64,000 bases of DNA from Lacticaseibacillus sharpeae JCM 1186 = DSM 20505. Its GTDB lineage: Bacteria; Bacillota; Bacilli; Lactobacillales; Lactobacillaceae. Of this stretch, positions 31,487 to 38,977 are shown one piece after another (the first letter of the stretch is position 1; every line of letters begins with the position of its first letter). A program made the position numbers and the translations under genes. The stretch is from positions 91,542-155,541 of the forward strand of contig NZ_AYYO01000044.1 of the NCBI RefSeq assembly GCF_001436225.1, in the 5' to 3' direction. The notes beneath the pieces are model-generated. The model made no database searches. It was given only the letters and a program-made list of their open reading frames with translations, and had not been told where the DNA came from.

Positions 31487-31942
31487 ATGACAAAAACAAT
31501 CTACCGCTTTTACTCTAAGGCGGAATTTAAACGCACTGGTATGTCTTACACCGCGCTGACCACAGATGATGACACTTACAAGCCATCATATCCATACACG
31601 GACACCGCAGTGCCAGAAGAACTGCAGGCGCCCGATAAGGTGCCATTCTACGTGCCAGAGCACGCACAGTGGGAAGACATGTCAGAGGATGCACAGATTA
31701 TCGCTGACAAGCAACAGGCCGCTGATTTAGCCACTGCTAAGCAGGATGCCAAGGAGGCCAAGGCGCAAGCCACTAGCCTGCAAGCTGCACTGGATAAGGC
31801 CAACTCAGACATTGAGTTGAGCAATCAAGCGACGACCGAGCTGACTAACCTGCTCTTTATCGTGGCTGACCAAGACAAGCTGGCCGCTGCTATGGGCATG
31901 ACCACAGACACAACCACACAGGAGGCGACACAGAATGCCTAA
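31487..31942 (+). CDS. Hypothetical phage tail-region protein (151 aa)
   Basis: GGAGG SD upstream. The N-terminal half contains YRFYSKAEFKRTGMSYTALT, and the second half is a coiled coil (DLATAKQDAKEAKAQATSLQ). Similar proteins are found between fibre and holin genes in lactobacillus phages; function unknown. The final codons TQEA also encode the SD of the next gene (ACAGGAGG). Confidence 0.6.
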   Translation: MTKTIYRFYSKAEFKRTGMSYTALTTDDDTYKPSYPYTDTAVPEELQAPDKVPFYVPEHAQWEDMSEDAQIIADKQQAADLATAKQDAKEAKAQATSLQAALDKANSDIELSNQATTELTNLLFIVADQDKLAAAMGMTTDTTTQEATQNA

Positions 31943-32150
31943 CGCACTTATTGCATTACTAGCTAAGCAGAAACAATCTGACCCGTCCACACCAGTACCT
32001 GCACTATTGCAGACGGCAGTACAGGCCAAGATTGAGGCACAGCCCCAGACCAAGGTCACGAATACTGACCCGGGGGTAGCCGTCAAGGTGGCCGCACCGA
32101 CCGAAGCGCCACACGTAGACGCTACGACTGATACAACACAGGAGGCATAA
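31935..32150 (+). CDS. Hypothetical small phage protein (71 aa)
   Basis: A low-complexity Pro/Thr/Ala-rich protein after a short helix (NALIALLAKQKQSDPSTPVP). It ends DTTQEA, like the previous protein, because both C-termini double as the SD (ACACAGGAGGC) for the next gene. Corresponds in position to XkdX-like spacer proteins, but no match is claimed. Confidence 0.5.
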   Translation: MPNALIALLAKQKQSDPSTPVPALLQTAVQAKIEAQPQTKVTNTDPGVAVKVAAPTEAPHVDATTDTTQEA

Positions 32151-32152
32151 CC

Positions 32153-32368
32153 GTGACTTACGAAATCACATCTAACGATGCTACCTTTGACGGCTCGCAC
32201 CGTGTAACACTTAAGGGCACTGGCGACGCTGGTCAGTCACTTATCTACACGCAGAAGCTCACTGACACCGACATCGACGGCAAGACGTGGGGTAGCGTGA
32301 CCGGTGACGAGCTGGTGACCATCATGACCGCACGACTTGCCAAGGCAATCGCAGGAACCGAGGCGTAA
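32153..32368 (+). CDS. Hypothetical small phage protein (71 aa)
   Basis: GTG 32153 follows ACAGGAGG. A compact beta/alpha protein (YEITSNDATFDGSHRVTLKG and a C-terminal helix LVTIMTARLAKAIAG). No family is recognised. It lies in the lysis-side gene string between fibre and holin genes. Confidence 0.55.
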   Translation: MTYEITSNDATFDGSHRVTLKGTGDAGQSLIYTQKLTDTDIDGKTWGSVTGDELVTIMTARLAKAIAGTEA

Positions 32369-32370
32369 CC

Positions 32371-32850
32371 ATGCTGGCAATCGTTGGAGCAATCACATCA
32401 TTATTCACGCTCGTCGGCTCCATCTTTGCCGCAATCAAGTCCTGGCGTGGCTTCGTCAAGGAACAGCGCGAAGACCGCGAGCGGGCACGGCGCGAAGCAG
32501 AGGAGGCCCGCAACATGCAAGCCAAGGCCGACGCTGAATGGCGGAATAGCGTGGATAACCGCATGGACAAGCTGTATGACTCACAGCAGGCGTTTGGACA
32601 CGACCGTATTGTTGCTGAGTGCAACCGGCATCTGCATAACCACTACATCACCACGGTAGATCTAGATAACATGATGCACCTCATGCGTGCTTACGAGGGC
32701 GTGGGCGGTAACGGGACGGCACACATGCTCTGGGAGAAGGTCAAGCAGTTGCCGATTGACGACAGCAAAGAACCTGACGCCATTCGCGGGGAGTACGACG
32801 CACAGACTCGACAAGAAATCAAAGAATTCATGGAGGTAAAAACAGCATGA
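32371..32850 (+). CDS. Membrane-anchored coiled-coil protein next to holin
   Basis: One N-terminal membrane segment (LAIVGAITSLFTLVGSIFAA) and a charged helix (GFVKEQREDRERARREAEEA), then a soluble part with YDSQQAFGHDRIVAECNRHL. It overlaps the holin start by 4 nt. Topology and position suggest a lysis-associated protein; a holin partner role is inference. Confidence 0.6.
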   Translation: MLAIVGAITSLFTLVGSIFAAIKSWRGFVKEQREDRERARREAEEARNMQAKADAEWRNSVDNRMDKLYDSQQAFGHDRIVAECNRHLHNHYITTVDLDNMMHLMRAYEGVGGNGTAHMLWEKVKQLPIDDSKEPDAIRGEYDAQTRQEIKEFMEVKTA

Positions 32851-33140
32851 TTAATTGGCTCAAGAAGATTAACTGGGGCGTGCGTTTCAGCGACCCCGGC
32901 AACATGTTTCGACTGGTGCTGGTCGTAGGTGCGCCAATCCTGACGTACTACGGCTTGACCGCCACCGACCTCACATCGTGGGGCGTGGTTATCGGCACAC
33001 TGGGCAAGGCGCTCAGCAATCCATACGTACTCGGCACCGTGGCCGTCAGCTTCTACGGCTGGCTGGTTGACCCGACCACCGCGAACACGTCTGACAGCAA
33101 GCAGGCGCTGACCTACACCACGCCGAAGGAGGACAAGTAA
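32847..33140 (+). CDS. Phage holin (phi LC3 type)
   Basis: A 97-residue holin with two membrane segments: FRLVLVVGAPILTYYGLTAT and SNPYVLGTVAVSFYGWLVDP, linked by an amphipathic stretch. The NPYVLG...DPTT...SDSKQAL signature is typical of the phi LC3 holins of lactic phages. It permeabilises the membrane to let endolysin act. The start of the lysin gene overlaps its stop by one base. Confidence 0.9.
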   Translation: MINWLKKINWGVRFSDPGNMFRLVLVVGAPILTYYGLTATDLTSWGVVIGTLGKALSNPYVLGTVAVSFYGWLVDPTTANTSDSKQALTYTTPKEDK

Positions 33141-34009
33141 TGGTTAGCATCAAGACCGATTACGTAATTTCCCCCGGCACGGCTAAGACCACCGGTCACA
33201 TCTTAGTAATCCACGCCACCGCCGACAACAACGCCACTGCCGCCAACATTGCGGCCTACGAGCACCGCACGTGGCACTCTGCGTTCGTGCACTACGCCGT
33301 GGACGACAAGGGTGCATACCAGATTGGCAAGCCGGGTTACAAGGCGTATGGTGCGGGGAACGTCAACAAGTACGCGCCCGTGCAGATTGAACTCTGCCAG
33401 TTTACCGACAAGACCCGGGCACGCAAGGCGTACAGCAACTTCGTGGCACTGGTCAAGCAGATGTGCGCTAAGTATGGTATCCCGCTGACTCTGGACTCCA
33501 GCGATAAAACGGCCGGTATCAAGTCCCACGACTGGTGCCGCAAGACTTACGGCGGGACAACCCACACCGACCCGTGGGCATACCTGACCAGCATCGGCAT
33601 CAGCAAGGCGCAGCTCGCCAAAGACCTCAAGGCCAAGACGACCAGCAAGCCCGCTACCAAGTCATCCACTAAGTCCACATCTAAGGTAGACGGCTACTGG
33701 GGGCCAGCTACCACGCTGGCGCTTCAAAAAGTCTACAACATGAAGTACCAGGACGGGAAGATTTCTGGTCAAGGACACAACGCCGTCACTGACGCAATCA
33801 CTGGCATCACGTATGGCACTGGTGGCAGTCCGTTTGTGACTGTGTTGCAGAAGCACGCTGGGGTTAAGCAGGACGGCAAGCTCGGCCCCGCCACGCTCAA
33901 GGCCATGCAAAAAAAGATGGGTACGGGTGCAGACGGGAAACTGTCTAAACCATCCGCGTTCGTCAAGGCAATTCAGAAGGATGCGTTCGCTGGCAAGAAA
34001 CCGTTCTAG
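33140..34009 (+). CDS. Endolysin (amidase_2 type with wall-binding C-terminus)
   Basis: 289 residues without a signal peptide. The N-terminal N-acetylmuramoyl-L-alanine amidase-like domain covers residues 1-155 with candidate zinc ligands in VIHATADN, WHSAFVHYAVDD and THTDPWAY. After a Lys/Thr/Ser linker, residues about 180-289 hold two PG-binding-like repeats (VDGYWGPATTLALQK and VKQDGKLGPATLKAMQKK). It degrades peptidoglycan at the end of the lytic cycle; export depends on the holin just upstream. Confidence 0.9.
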   Translation: MVSIKTDYVISPGTAKTTGHILVIHATADNNATAANIAAYEHRTWHSAFVHYAVDDKGAYQIGKPGYKAYGAGNVNKYAPVQIELCQFTDKTRARKAYSNFVALVKQMCAKYGIPLTLDSSDKTAGIKSHDWCRKTYGGTTHTDPWAYLTSIGISKAQLAKDLKAKTTSKPATKSSTKSTSKVDGYWGPATTLALQKVYNMKYQDGKISGQGHNAVTDAITGITYGTGGSPFVTVLQKHAGVKQDGKLGPATLKAMQKKMGTGADGKLSKPSAFVKAIQKDAFAGKKPF

Positions 34010-34041
34010 CTCATTAAAGCTATGCACAGCTCATCAAATTA

Positions 34042-34071
34042 GCCTCACTCTTAATTGAGTGGGGCTTTTTT
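34042..34071 (+). terminator. Terminator at the end of the phage late operon
   Basis: GCCTCACTC (34042-34050) pairs with GAGTGGGGC (34057-34065) over TTAATT, followed by six T. A strong intrinsic terminator just after the endolysin gene. Confidence 0.9.
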
Positions 34072-34097
34072 GTGTGCGCTAAAATAAATTTAAAAAA

Positions 34098-34137
34098 TAG
34101 GTTCACAAACGGGACCTGTGAACCCTTTGTGAACCTA
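34098..34137. repeat. Inverted repeats beside attR (candidate integrase arm sites)
   Basis: TAGGTTCACAAA (34098-34109) is the exact inverted complement of TTTGTGAACCTA (34126-34137), and a third copy TGTGAACCC lies between them (34117-34125). There is no T-run, so it is not a terminator. Placement 40-80 bp from the att core fits arm-type binding sites of a tyrosine integrase. Confidence 0.7.
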
Positions 34138-34176
34138 TGACTCTAGAAATTCAGTCATATCAAGGGCCTAGAGCCT

Positions 34177-34198
34177 GGTTCGATTCCCCTCATCTCCA
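34177..34198 (+). other. attR core: 3' end of a tmRNA-like gene
   Basis: The last 22 nt of a tmRNA or tRNA gene (TTCGATT loop at 34179-34185, acceptor CATCTCC 34191-34197, discriminator A) appear without the matching 5' half. The upstream bases do not complete the T stem (only two of five pairs form), so the gene was cut by integration. CATCTCCA fits a tmRNA acceptor (5' partner GGGGATG-like) better than most tRNAs. A terminator follows. This should be the right phage-host junction. Confidence 0.75.
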
Positions 34199-34217
34199 TA
34201 CTAGTTCTCCGATATTG

Positions 34218-34250
34218 CGGCAAACGTTAATTGAACGCTTGCCGTTTTTT
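34218..34250 (+). terminator. Terminator of the tmRNA-like host gene
   Basis: CGGCAA-A-CGTT (34218-34228) pairs with AACG-C-TTGCCG (34234-34244) with one mismatch, then TTTTTT. It follows the att core, as expected if the original RNA gene lay upstream before phage integration. Confidence 0.8.
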
Positions 34251-34788
34251 ATTGCGCCAAAAACTCGGGGACAAACGGCTGGCTGATCTCGCTGTACTCA
34301 TTGCTGACACCGCGGTCGGCCGTCAGCAGAATCACACTCACGGCATTAGTCTGGGCGGCATCGCGCGCCACGGTCAGGAAGCGCTGGGCTTCCGGGCCGC
34401 TGAGCTGGCTGAAGATATCGGCGATGATAATGTACTTTTTGCCCGCCAGCACGCTGCGGAAGAACTCGATGTAGAGCCGTTGCAGCGCGCCAAGGGCGTT
34501 CGCCGGTCCGTTCAGGAAATCGAAGTCGGTGCGCATTTCTGCTGGCAGCGCGAAGAGGTCGTGTTCGGGTCCGTCGATGTAGATGTTTGCCCGGACGGTG
34601 AGGTAGGGGACGATGGCGCTATCCGTGCCAATCACCCCGGTGGTCTTGCGCAGCGTTGTCTTGAGCATAGTGCGGACGTAATGCGTGAATGCCTGGCGGG
34701 CGTCTGGCGTGTACATCAGGTGCAGGCCGGCATCCGCTAGGTTGGGCGTCACGGCGCATTGCAGTTTTGCTTTAGGTTTAAACAACAT
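34249..34788 (-). CDS. Degenerate ABC-ATPase-like protein
   Basis: ATG 34788 is preceded by AGGAGGTG at 6 nt. 179 residues, shorter than a full ABC ATPase. It keeps landmarks of the fold: VPYLTVRANIYI (after the Q-loop), YIIIADIFSQL (Walker B position, but D-I instead of D-E), LTVARDAAQ, and ILLTADRG at the H-loop position (Ala for His). No Walker A (GxxGxGKS/T) or proper LSGGQ is present. It is therefore unlikely to hydrolyse ATP. It sits 24 nt after an FtsX-type permease gene in the same operon. It could be a regulatory pseudo-ATPase or a decaying gene. Confidence 0.6.
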   Translation of the reverse strand: MLFKPKAKLQCAVTPNLADAGLHLMYTPDARQAFTHYVRTMLKTTLRKTTGVIGTDSAIVPYLTVRANIYIDGPEHDLFALPAEMRTDFDFLNGPANALGALQRLYIEFFRSVLAGKKYIIIADIFSQLSGPEAQRFLTVARDAAQTNAVSVILLTADRGVSNEYSEISQPFVPEFLAQ

Positions 34789-34812
34789 GGGTGACACCTC
34801 CTGTTTCGTTTT

Positions 34813-35691
34813 TTACAGTGCCCGCCGCACGCGGTGCGCCTGTAGTAGTGTGGCTAAAAATGGGAGCAAGATCACGATGGTTGCCCCGATGAGGAACGTG
34901 ATGCTGTAACCGGATAGCGAATCCAGCGTCCGGTTGCCGAAGTCATGGCCAACCAGCAGCGAGCGGCTCGTGAAGTCCGTCATGTGGTTATGGAACATGC
35001 TACTCAGTGAGTTCTCCACCGCGGTCTGGGACTTGCCCGTGGCCGAGGTGAGCACCTGGATGAACGTGGTCCGGTTCAGGTGCTGCATAACCTTCATGAT
35101 TTGGGTTGAAAACAGCAGGCTAATCAGCGTGACAATGGCGAAGGTGCCCCCGAAGCTGATGAAGCTCTCGGCCCCGCTTTGGAACGCGATGGTGCCGGGG
35201 TGTTTGCCCACTAGCATCAGTGCCCGTGTTTCGTCCCGGTTTCGCCGGGCAAGGCGGAAGGCAATGAACATGATCGCGATGATGAATACGCCGGTGCTCA
35301 GCCAGAAGATTAACTGGTAGAGGTTCGTTTGCGACTGGTAGATTTTGGCGATGCGTTTGGCCACGCCCTTTTTGATGACGGTGGGGTGCTTACCCGGCAT
35401 GCCAGTTTGCGGCGTTGCCGTGGCGCCGTTAGTGTTCGCTCCGGCGGCAGAACCGGAAGTGCCGTTTGCCGCCTGTTTACCTGCACTAGGCATGCGGCCA
35501 GTACCCGAATCGGTGCCAATTGACAACTGGTTAAGGCGCTGGTTGAAGGTCATCCGGGCCTGGTTTTCCAGCATCAAGTTGGTCTGCAGGAATAAACCGG
35601 CCGTTGTGAACAGCACGGTCAGAATGATAATCGCAATGTGGGCGCGGCGGTGATACCTCATACCCATGATTACGCGCTCGAGGAATTTCAT
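34813..35691 (-). CDS. FtsX/MacB-like permease
   Basis: ATG 35691 has AAAGGGGGG upstream. 292 residues: an N-terminal membrane helix (HIAIIILTVLFTTAGLFL), an extracellular part with a Gly/Ala/Thr/Asn-rich linker (residues about 60-115), then three membrane helices (FWLSTGVFIIAIMFIAFRLA, TFAIVTLISLLFS, FLIGATIVILLPFLATLL) in the FtsX layout. RRNRDETRALMLVGKHPG after the second helix is the usual coupling segment. Such permeases normally pair with an active ABC ATPase; here the partner downstream is degenerate. Substrate unknown; possibly envelope stress or peptide sensing. Confidence 0.75.
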   Translation of the reverse strand: MKFLERVIMGMRYHRRAHIAIIILTVLFTTAGLFLQTNLMLENQARMTFNQRLNQLSIGTDSGTGRMPSAGKQAANGTSGSAAGANTNGATATPQTGMPGKHPTVIKKGVAKRIAKIYQSQTNLYQLIFWLSTGVFIIAIMFIAFRLARRNRDETRALMLVGKHPGTIAFQSGAESFISFGGTFAIVTLISLLFSTQIMKVMQHLNRTTFIQVLTSATGKSQTAVENSLSSMFHNHMTDFTSRSLLVGHDFGNRTLDSLSGYSITFLIGATIVILLPFLATLLQAHRVRRAL

Positions 35692-35705
35692 TTTTACCCC
35701 CCTTT

Positions 35706-35727
35706 GCCTGGGCGCTCTCGCCCAGGC
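35706..35727 (-). other. Perfect hairpin in the 5' UTR of the permease gene
   Basis: GCCTGGGCG (35706-35714) and CGCCCAGGC (35719-35727) form a perfect 9-bp stem just upstream of the AAAGGGGGG SD. No T-run follows. It may stabilise the mRNA or influence ribosome access. Confidence 0.55.
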
Positions 35728-35764
35728 GGTTTTGTGGTGCAACCCTAGCCAACTGAATAACCAC

Positions 35765-35797
35765 AGTATAGTGGGAATTCATGAACAAAGTATGAAC
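35765..35797 (-). promoter_or_regulatory. Promoter with 11-bp-spaced direct repeats
   Basis: On the - strand, TATACT (35770-35765) is a good -10. Upstream, GTTCAT occurs at 35797-35792 and again at 35786-35781, an 11-bp period overlapping the -35 region, as in binding sites of OmpR/PhoB-type response regulators. No consensus -35 is present, so activation by a two-component system is a reasonable guess. Confidence 0.5.
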
Positions 35798-35807
35798 GTT
35801 TAATGCA

Positions 35808-35843
35808 AGAAAACAGATTTCACGCCTGCGAAATCTGTTTTCT
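35808..35843 (-). terminator. Terminator downstream of ltaS
   Basis: AGAAAACAGATTTC (35808-35821) is the inverted complement of GAAATCTGTTTTCT (35830-35843). On the - strand it follows the ltaS stop. The U-rich 3' arm lacks a long separate T-run, so efficiency is uncertain. Confidence 0.65.
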
Positions 35844-35862
35844 CCGGAATTATTTAATTAAG

Positions 35863-38109
35863 TTACTTAGCGACTGAACTCCGCTTGGCACTGGAAATCA
35901 TCGATTCCATTGGTGTCTCCGTCGTGTTCGCTTGCTTGATGACCTTCTTCGGGTACTGGGTGAGGACGGAGCGGTTCTTAGCGAGCTCGGGGGAATCGGA
36001 CTGGTAATTCGCGGCGGCGTTGGTGCTACCGTCCTGCGAATATTGGCTCGTGCTGGTTGCAGACAGACTGCGCTCGATGGCGAGCATCCGCTGCAAACTG
36101 GTATCGTAATCCGTCGCGTCACCATCAACGGGGGTGAAGCCCGCCGGAGTGTAGAAGCGCAGCAGGTTCTTGTTGGCCAACGTATCCGAGAGGCGCAGTT
36201 CTTTGTTGACCTTTTTCTCGTCGGCAGCCAGGGCCTTCTTATCGGCTGGCGCCAGGTTCGTGGCCTCACGTCCGGCATCGGTGCCCGTGTTTACGTACGG
36301 GGTTTCGCTGATCACGCTGTATTTGGGCGTGATGAAATTCCCGTTGCGCTGGGCGACCACCTGACTGTGCTGGCGGCTCAGCAGGTCGGTCCCGAACTGG
36401 ACGTATTTTTTCGTGCTGACGCCGAGCAGGTGCATGAGGGTCGGCAGAATGTCGACTTCACCGCCATAAGTCTTGTTTTGACCGCCCTTGAGCCCCTTCA
36501 TGCTGAAGATGAGGGGCACCCGCTGCATTTGCAGGTTGTCGTAATCCGACCAGGTTTCCGCATTCTTCCCGAGCAGCGGCGCCAGTGACTTGTTGCGGGT
36601 TGAGCTCAGGCCGTAGTGGTCCCCGTAGAGCATGACGATGGAATTATCGTACAGACCGGACTGCTTAAGGTAGGTGAAGAATTCCTTGAGCGCTGAATCC
36701 AGGTAGTTAGCAGTCTTGAAGTAGTTGTTGACCGTTGTGTCGTCCGTGCCCGCATCCGGGAAGTCGGAGTCGGTACTGGAAATGGTGAACGGATCGTGGT
36801 TCGAGGTGGTGATGATCTTGGCGTAGAACGGCTGCTGCATGTGCTCCAGGTACTTGGCGCTTTCGGCGAGCATCAGCTTGTCCTTAATCCCGTACTGGGT
36901 GTTGGCGTCGGCACTGTGGGCGAAATAATCGCCGTCGAAATAGTACTGGTAGCCGAGGTTCTTGTAGGTGTCGGTCCGGTTCCAAAACGACCCTTTGCCC
37001 CCGTGGAGGACGGCGCTGGAGTATCCGGCCGTCTGGTCCAGAATTGCGGGTGCGGCCTGGAATGTGTTGGTGCTGCCGAGGGCGGAGAAGAGGGAGCCGT
37101 TGTTGATGCCAAAGGTGCTGGTTTCGAGCATGTTCTCGGCGTCAGAGGTTTTGCCCTGACCAACCTGGTTGAACATGTTGCTGAAGCTGAGTGTGGATTT
37201 GTCCTTAATCAGTGAGTTCAAAAATGGCGTGACTTCACGGCCGTTAATCTTCTGGCCAATTAGGAACTGCTGGAAACTTTCAAGGTGGATGATGATGACG
37301 TTCTTGCCCTTGGCCACGCCGTAATACTTCGCGTTGGGCTTGGCGTAGTTCTTGCGGACGTAGCTCAGAATCTTATCGGCATCCGCACTGTCTGCAGACG
37401 ACCGCACCGTGTTGGTCTGTGCCGTCTTAACCCCATCGTAAACGGTGAATGGCGCCAGGCCCAGATACTTAACGATGTAAGAGCGGTCGAAGGTACGCGA
37501 AAGCAGTTGCGGCCGGTTAAGTTCACTGACGGCGAGGGTCACCATGAACAGCGCTAGTCCGACGACGGTGGTGGCTTGGGGCAGGTGGTAGCGTTTCTTG
37601 GTGGCACCAAGATGAATGCCGAATGTTGGCCAGGTCAGGGGCTGGCGCTGAAGGTAGCGCCAAATGTTGACGATGGCGTACACGCCGAACACGCCGGCGA
37701 TGATGAATTGGTCGAGCAGGATGACGATATCCTTGAAGGCCATCATCGACGAGCCGCTCGCCCCCAGTCCCTGGACCACCTTTGGCAGCGCCAAGATGGT
37801 GTTAATCGTGATGAAGTCCGTGAATTCACGGTAGTACAGCGCATTGGCCAGCAGCAGTGCGCACAGGGCGGTGTACACAATCAGGCCTGCGATAATGACG
37901 TTGCGTGATTTTTTGAAGTACAGGGCAATCGACATTAACAGAATCGCCGAGCCCAAGGGATTAATAATCAGTAATATGTATTGCAGCGGGTCATCAAGGC
38001 CGAGGTTGAAGTCAACAAAGTAGGCGAAGACAGTCTTCGCCCACAGAAGAATGACCAGAATCGAGATGAACCCGAGCCGCGTGTGTGTCAGTTTGTGTAG
38101 CTTTGCCAA
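35863..38109 (-). CDS. ltaS: Lipoteichoic acid synthase family protein (LtaS-like)
   Basis: TTG 38109 with SD CGGAGG is used. 748 residues: five membrane helices in the first about 215 residues (FISILVILLWAKTVFAYFV and others), then an extracellular sulfatase-fold domain. IIIHLESFQQF carries the metal-binding Glu, GQGKTSDAENML the catalytic Thr, and MLYGDHYGLSS and LHGGKGSFWNR are further metal-site segments. It polymerises glycerolphosphate from phosphatidylglycerol on the outer face of the membrane. An extended C-terminal tail (about residues 650-748) is Ser/Asn/Thr-rich. Lactobacilli often have paralogues. Confidence 0.9.
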   Translation of the reverse strand: MAKLHKLTHTRLGFISILVILLWAKTVFAYFVDFNLGLDDPLQYILLIINPLGSAILLMSIALYFKKSRNVIIAGLIVYTALCALLLANALYYREFTDFITINTILALPKVVQGLGASGSSMMAFKDIVILLDQFIIAGVFGVYAIVNIWRYLQRQPLTWPTFGIHLGATKKRYHLPQATTVVGLALFMVTLAVSELNRPQLLSRTFDRSYIVKYLGLAPFTVYDGVKTAQTNTVRSSADSADADKILSYVRKNYAKPNAKYYGVAKGKNVIIIHLESFQQFLIGQKINGREVTPFLNSLIKDKSTLSFSNMFNQVGQGKTSDAENMLETSTFGINNGSLFSALGSTNTFQAAPAILDQTAGYSSAVLHGGKGSFWNRTDTYKNLGYQYYFDGDYFAHSADANTQYGIKDKLMLAESAKYLEHMQQPFYAKIITTSNHDPFTISSTDSDFPDAGTDDTTVNNYFKTANYLDSALKEFFTYLKQSGLYDNSIVMLYGDHYGLSSTRNKSLAPLLGKNAETWSDYDNLQMQRVPLIFSMKGLKGGQNKTYGGEVDILPTLMHLLGVSTKKYVQFGTDLLSRQHSQVVAQRNGNFITPKYSVISETPYVNTGTDAGREATNLAPADKKALAADEKKVNKELRLSDTLANKNLLRFYTPAGFTPVDGDATDYDTSLQRMLAIERSLSATSTSQYSQDGSTNAAANYQSDSPELAKNRSVLTQYPKKVIKQANTTETPMESMISSAKRSSVAK

Positions 38110-38193
38110 TAGGTTTGACCTCCGAGTTGTGCTGGAGACTATTCTACATGATGTTGTGCAAACAGTAAAAGATTCCAGTAATGAGCGTTGCCG

Positions 38194-38826
38194 TCAGGAC
38201 TGCGCGTGCGGCCAGATGAACATGCGCAGGCGGTGCAGGCAGACGTAAATGATGGCGCCGATAAACGCGCCAGTGGTGTTAAAAATCAGATCGTCGACGT
38301 CCGCAATCCCCGTGTGCATATAGAACTGCATGGTTTCGATGAACATCGACATGAGCATCCCCCAGAAGACCACGTGGATTGCCTTGTGCCGTGGCCGCAG
38401 CAACAACGGCAGCATCATGCCAAAGGGGATGAACCAGACCACGTTGCCGAGGGACTGGTAGTAAAAGTCGAAGTGGGAGAGCCCTAAGCGTAATTTCCAG
38501 GTTTCGGCCAGCACCGTCCAGTTCGCTTCGTGCCAGTCGCGGCCCCAATCCATCGTAATCTGCCAGGGGAAGTACGAGTGGCGGAAGACGGTGAGGAATA
38601 ATAGCAGCATCACGTAGGCAGTGAAGGTGAAGACCAGTAGTTCGTGGCCCAACCGAATGCGCTTGTGCCGCCGCCAGAGCCACAGGCCGCGCAGTACTGC
38701 GAAAATCAGCAGGTAGAGGATAGTCTTGTCCACACTGTACGTCACGAGACGAATGAGTGGAAAATGATTGATGCGCTCCGCATAGTTGGCTTCTAAAAAG
38801 CGGTAAACTGGCCCGAGAAAAATCAT
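38194..38826 (-). CDS. VanZ-like membrane protein
   Basis: ATG 38826 follows ATGGAGGAC. 210 residues with five predicted membrane segments and the VanZ pattern (NVVWFIPFGMMLPLLL, FWGMLMSMFIETMQFYMHTG, ADVDDLIFNTTGAFIGAIIY). VanZ proteins give low-level teicoplanin resistance in some bacteria; the physiological role of most homologues is unknown. It is transcribed toward ltaS, 84 nt away, and the pair may be linked to envelope function. Confidence 0.82.
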   Translation of the reverse strand: MIFLGPVYRFLEANYAERINHFPLIRLVTYSVDKTILYLLIFAVLRGLWLWRRHKRIRLGHELLVFTFTAYVMLLLFLTVFRHSYFPWQITMDWGRDWHEANWTVLAETWKLRLGLSHFDFYYQSLGNVVWFIPFGMMLPLLLRPRHKAIHVVFWGMLMSMFIETMQFYMHTGIADVDDLIFNTTGAFIGAIIYVCLHRLRMFIWPHAQS

Positions 38827-38940
38827 TGCTTGTCCTCCATGTAGACCATTGTACCAAAGGGTGACGGCCATGTTCGGATAGTTAAATAATATTATTCAAA
38901 TTACAATTTTTTGGTAACCGTACGTTCTTGCGACCACAAA

Positions 38941-38967
38941 AAAAGAAGGACCGTGAAGTCCTTCTTT
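38941..38967 (-). terminator. Terminator of lacD
   Basis: AAAGAAGGAC (38942-38951) pairs with GTCCTTCTTT (38958-38967). On the - strand it is followed by a run of T (38938-38944 complement). A strong intrinsic terminator directly after lacD. Confidence 0.88.
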
Positions 38968-38977
38968 AAAAGCTAAA

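Noticed and set aside
31900..32150. Shared DTTQEA C-termini of two small phage proteins considered as a functional tag.
   Set aside because: The codons coincide with the SD sequence (ACAGGAGG) of the following genes, so the similarity is explained by ribosome-binding needs.
34098..34137. Inverted repeats near the prophage end considered as a second terminator.
   Set aside because: No T-run follows on either strand, and the three-part layout beside attR fits protein-binding arm sites better.
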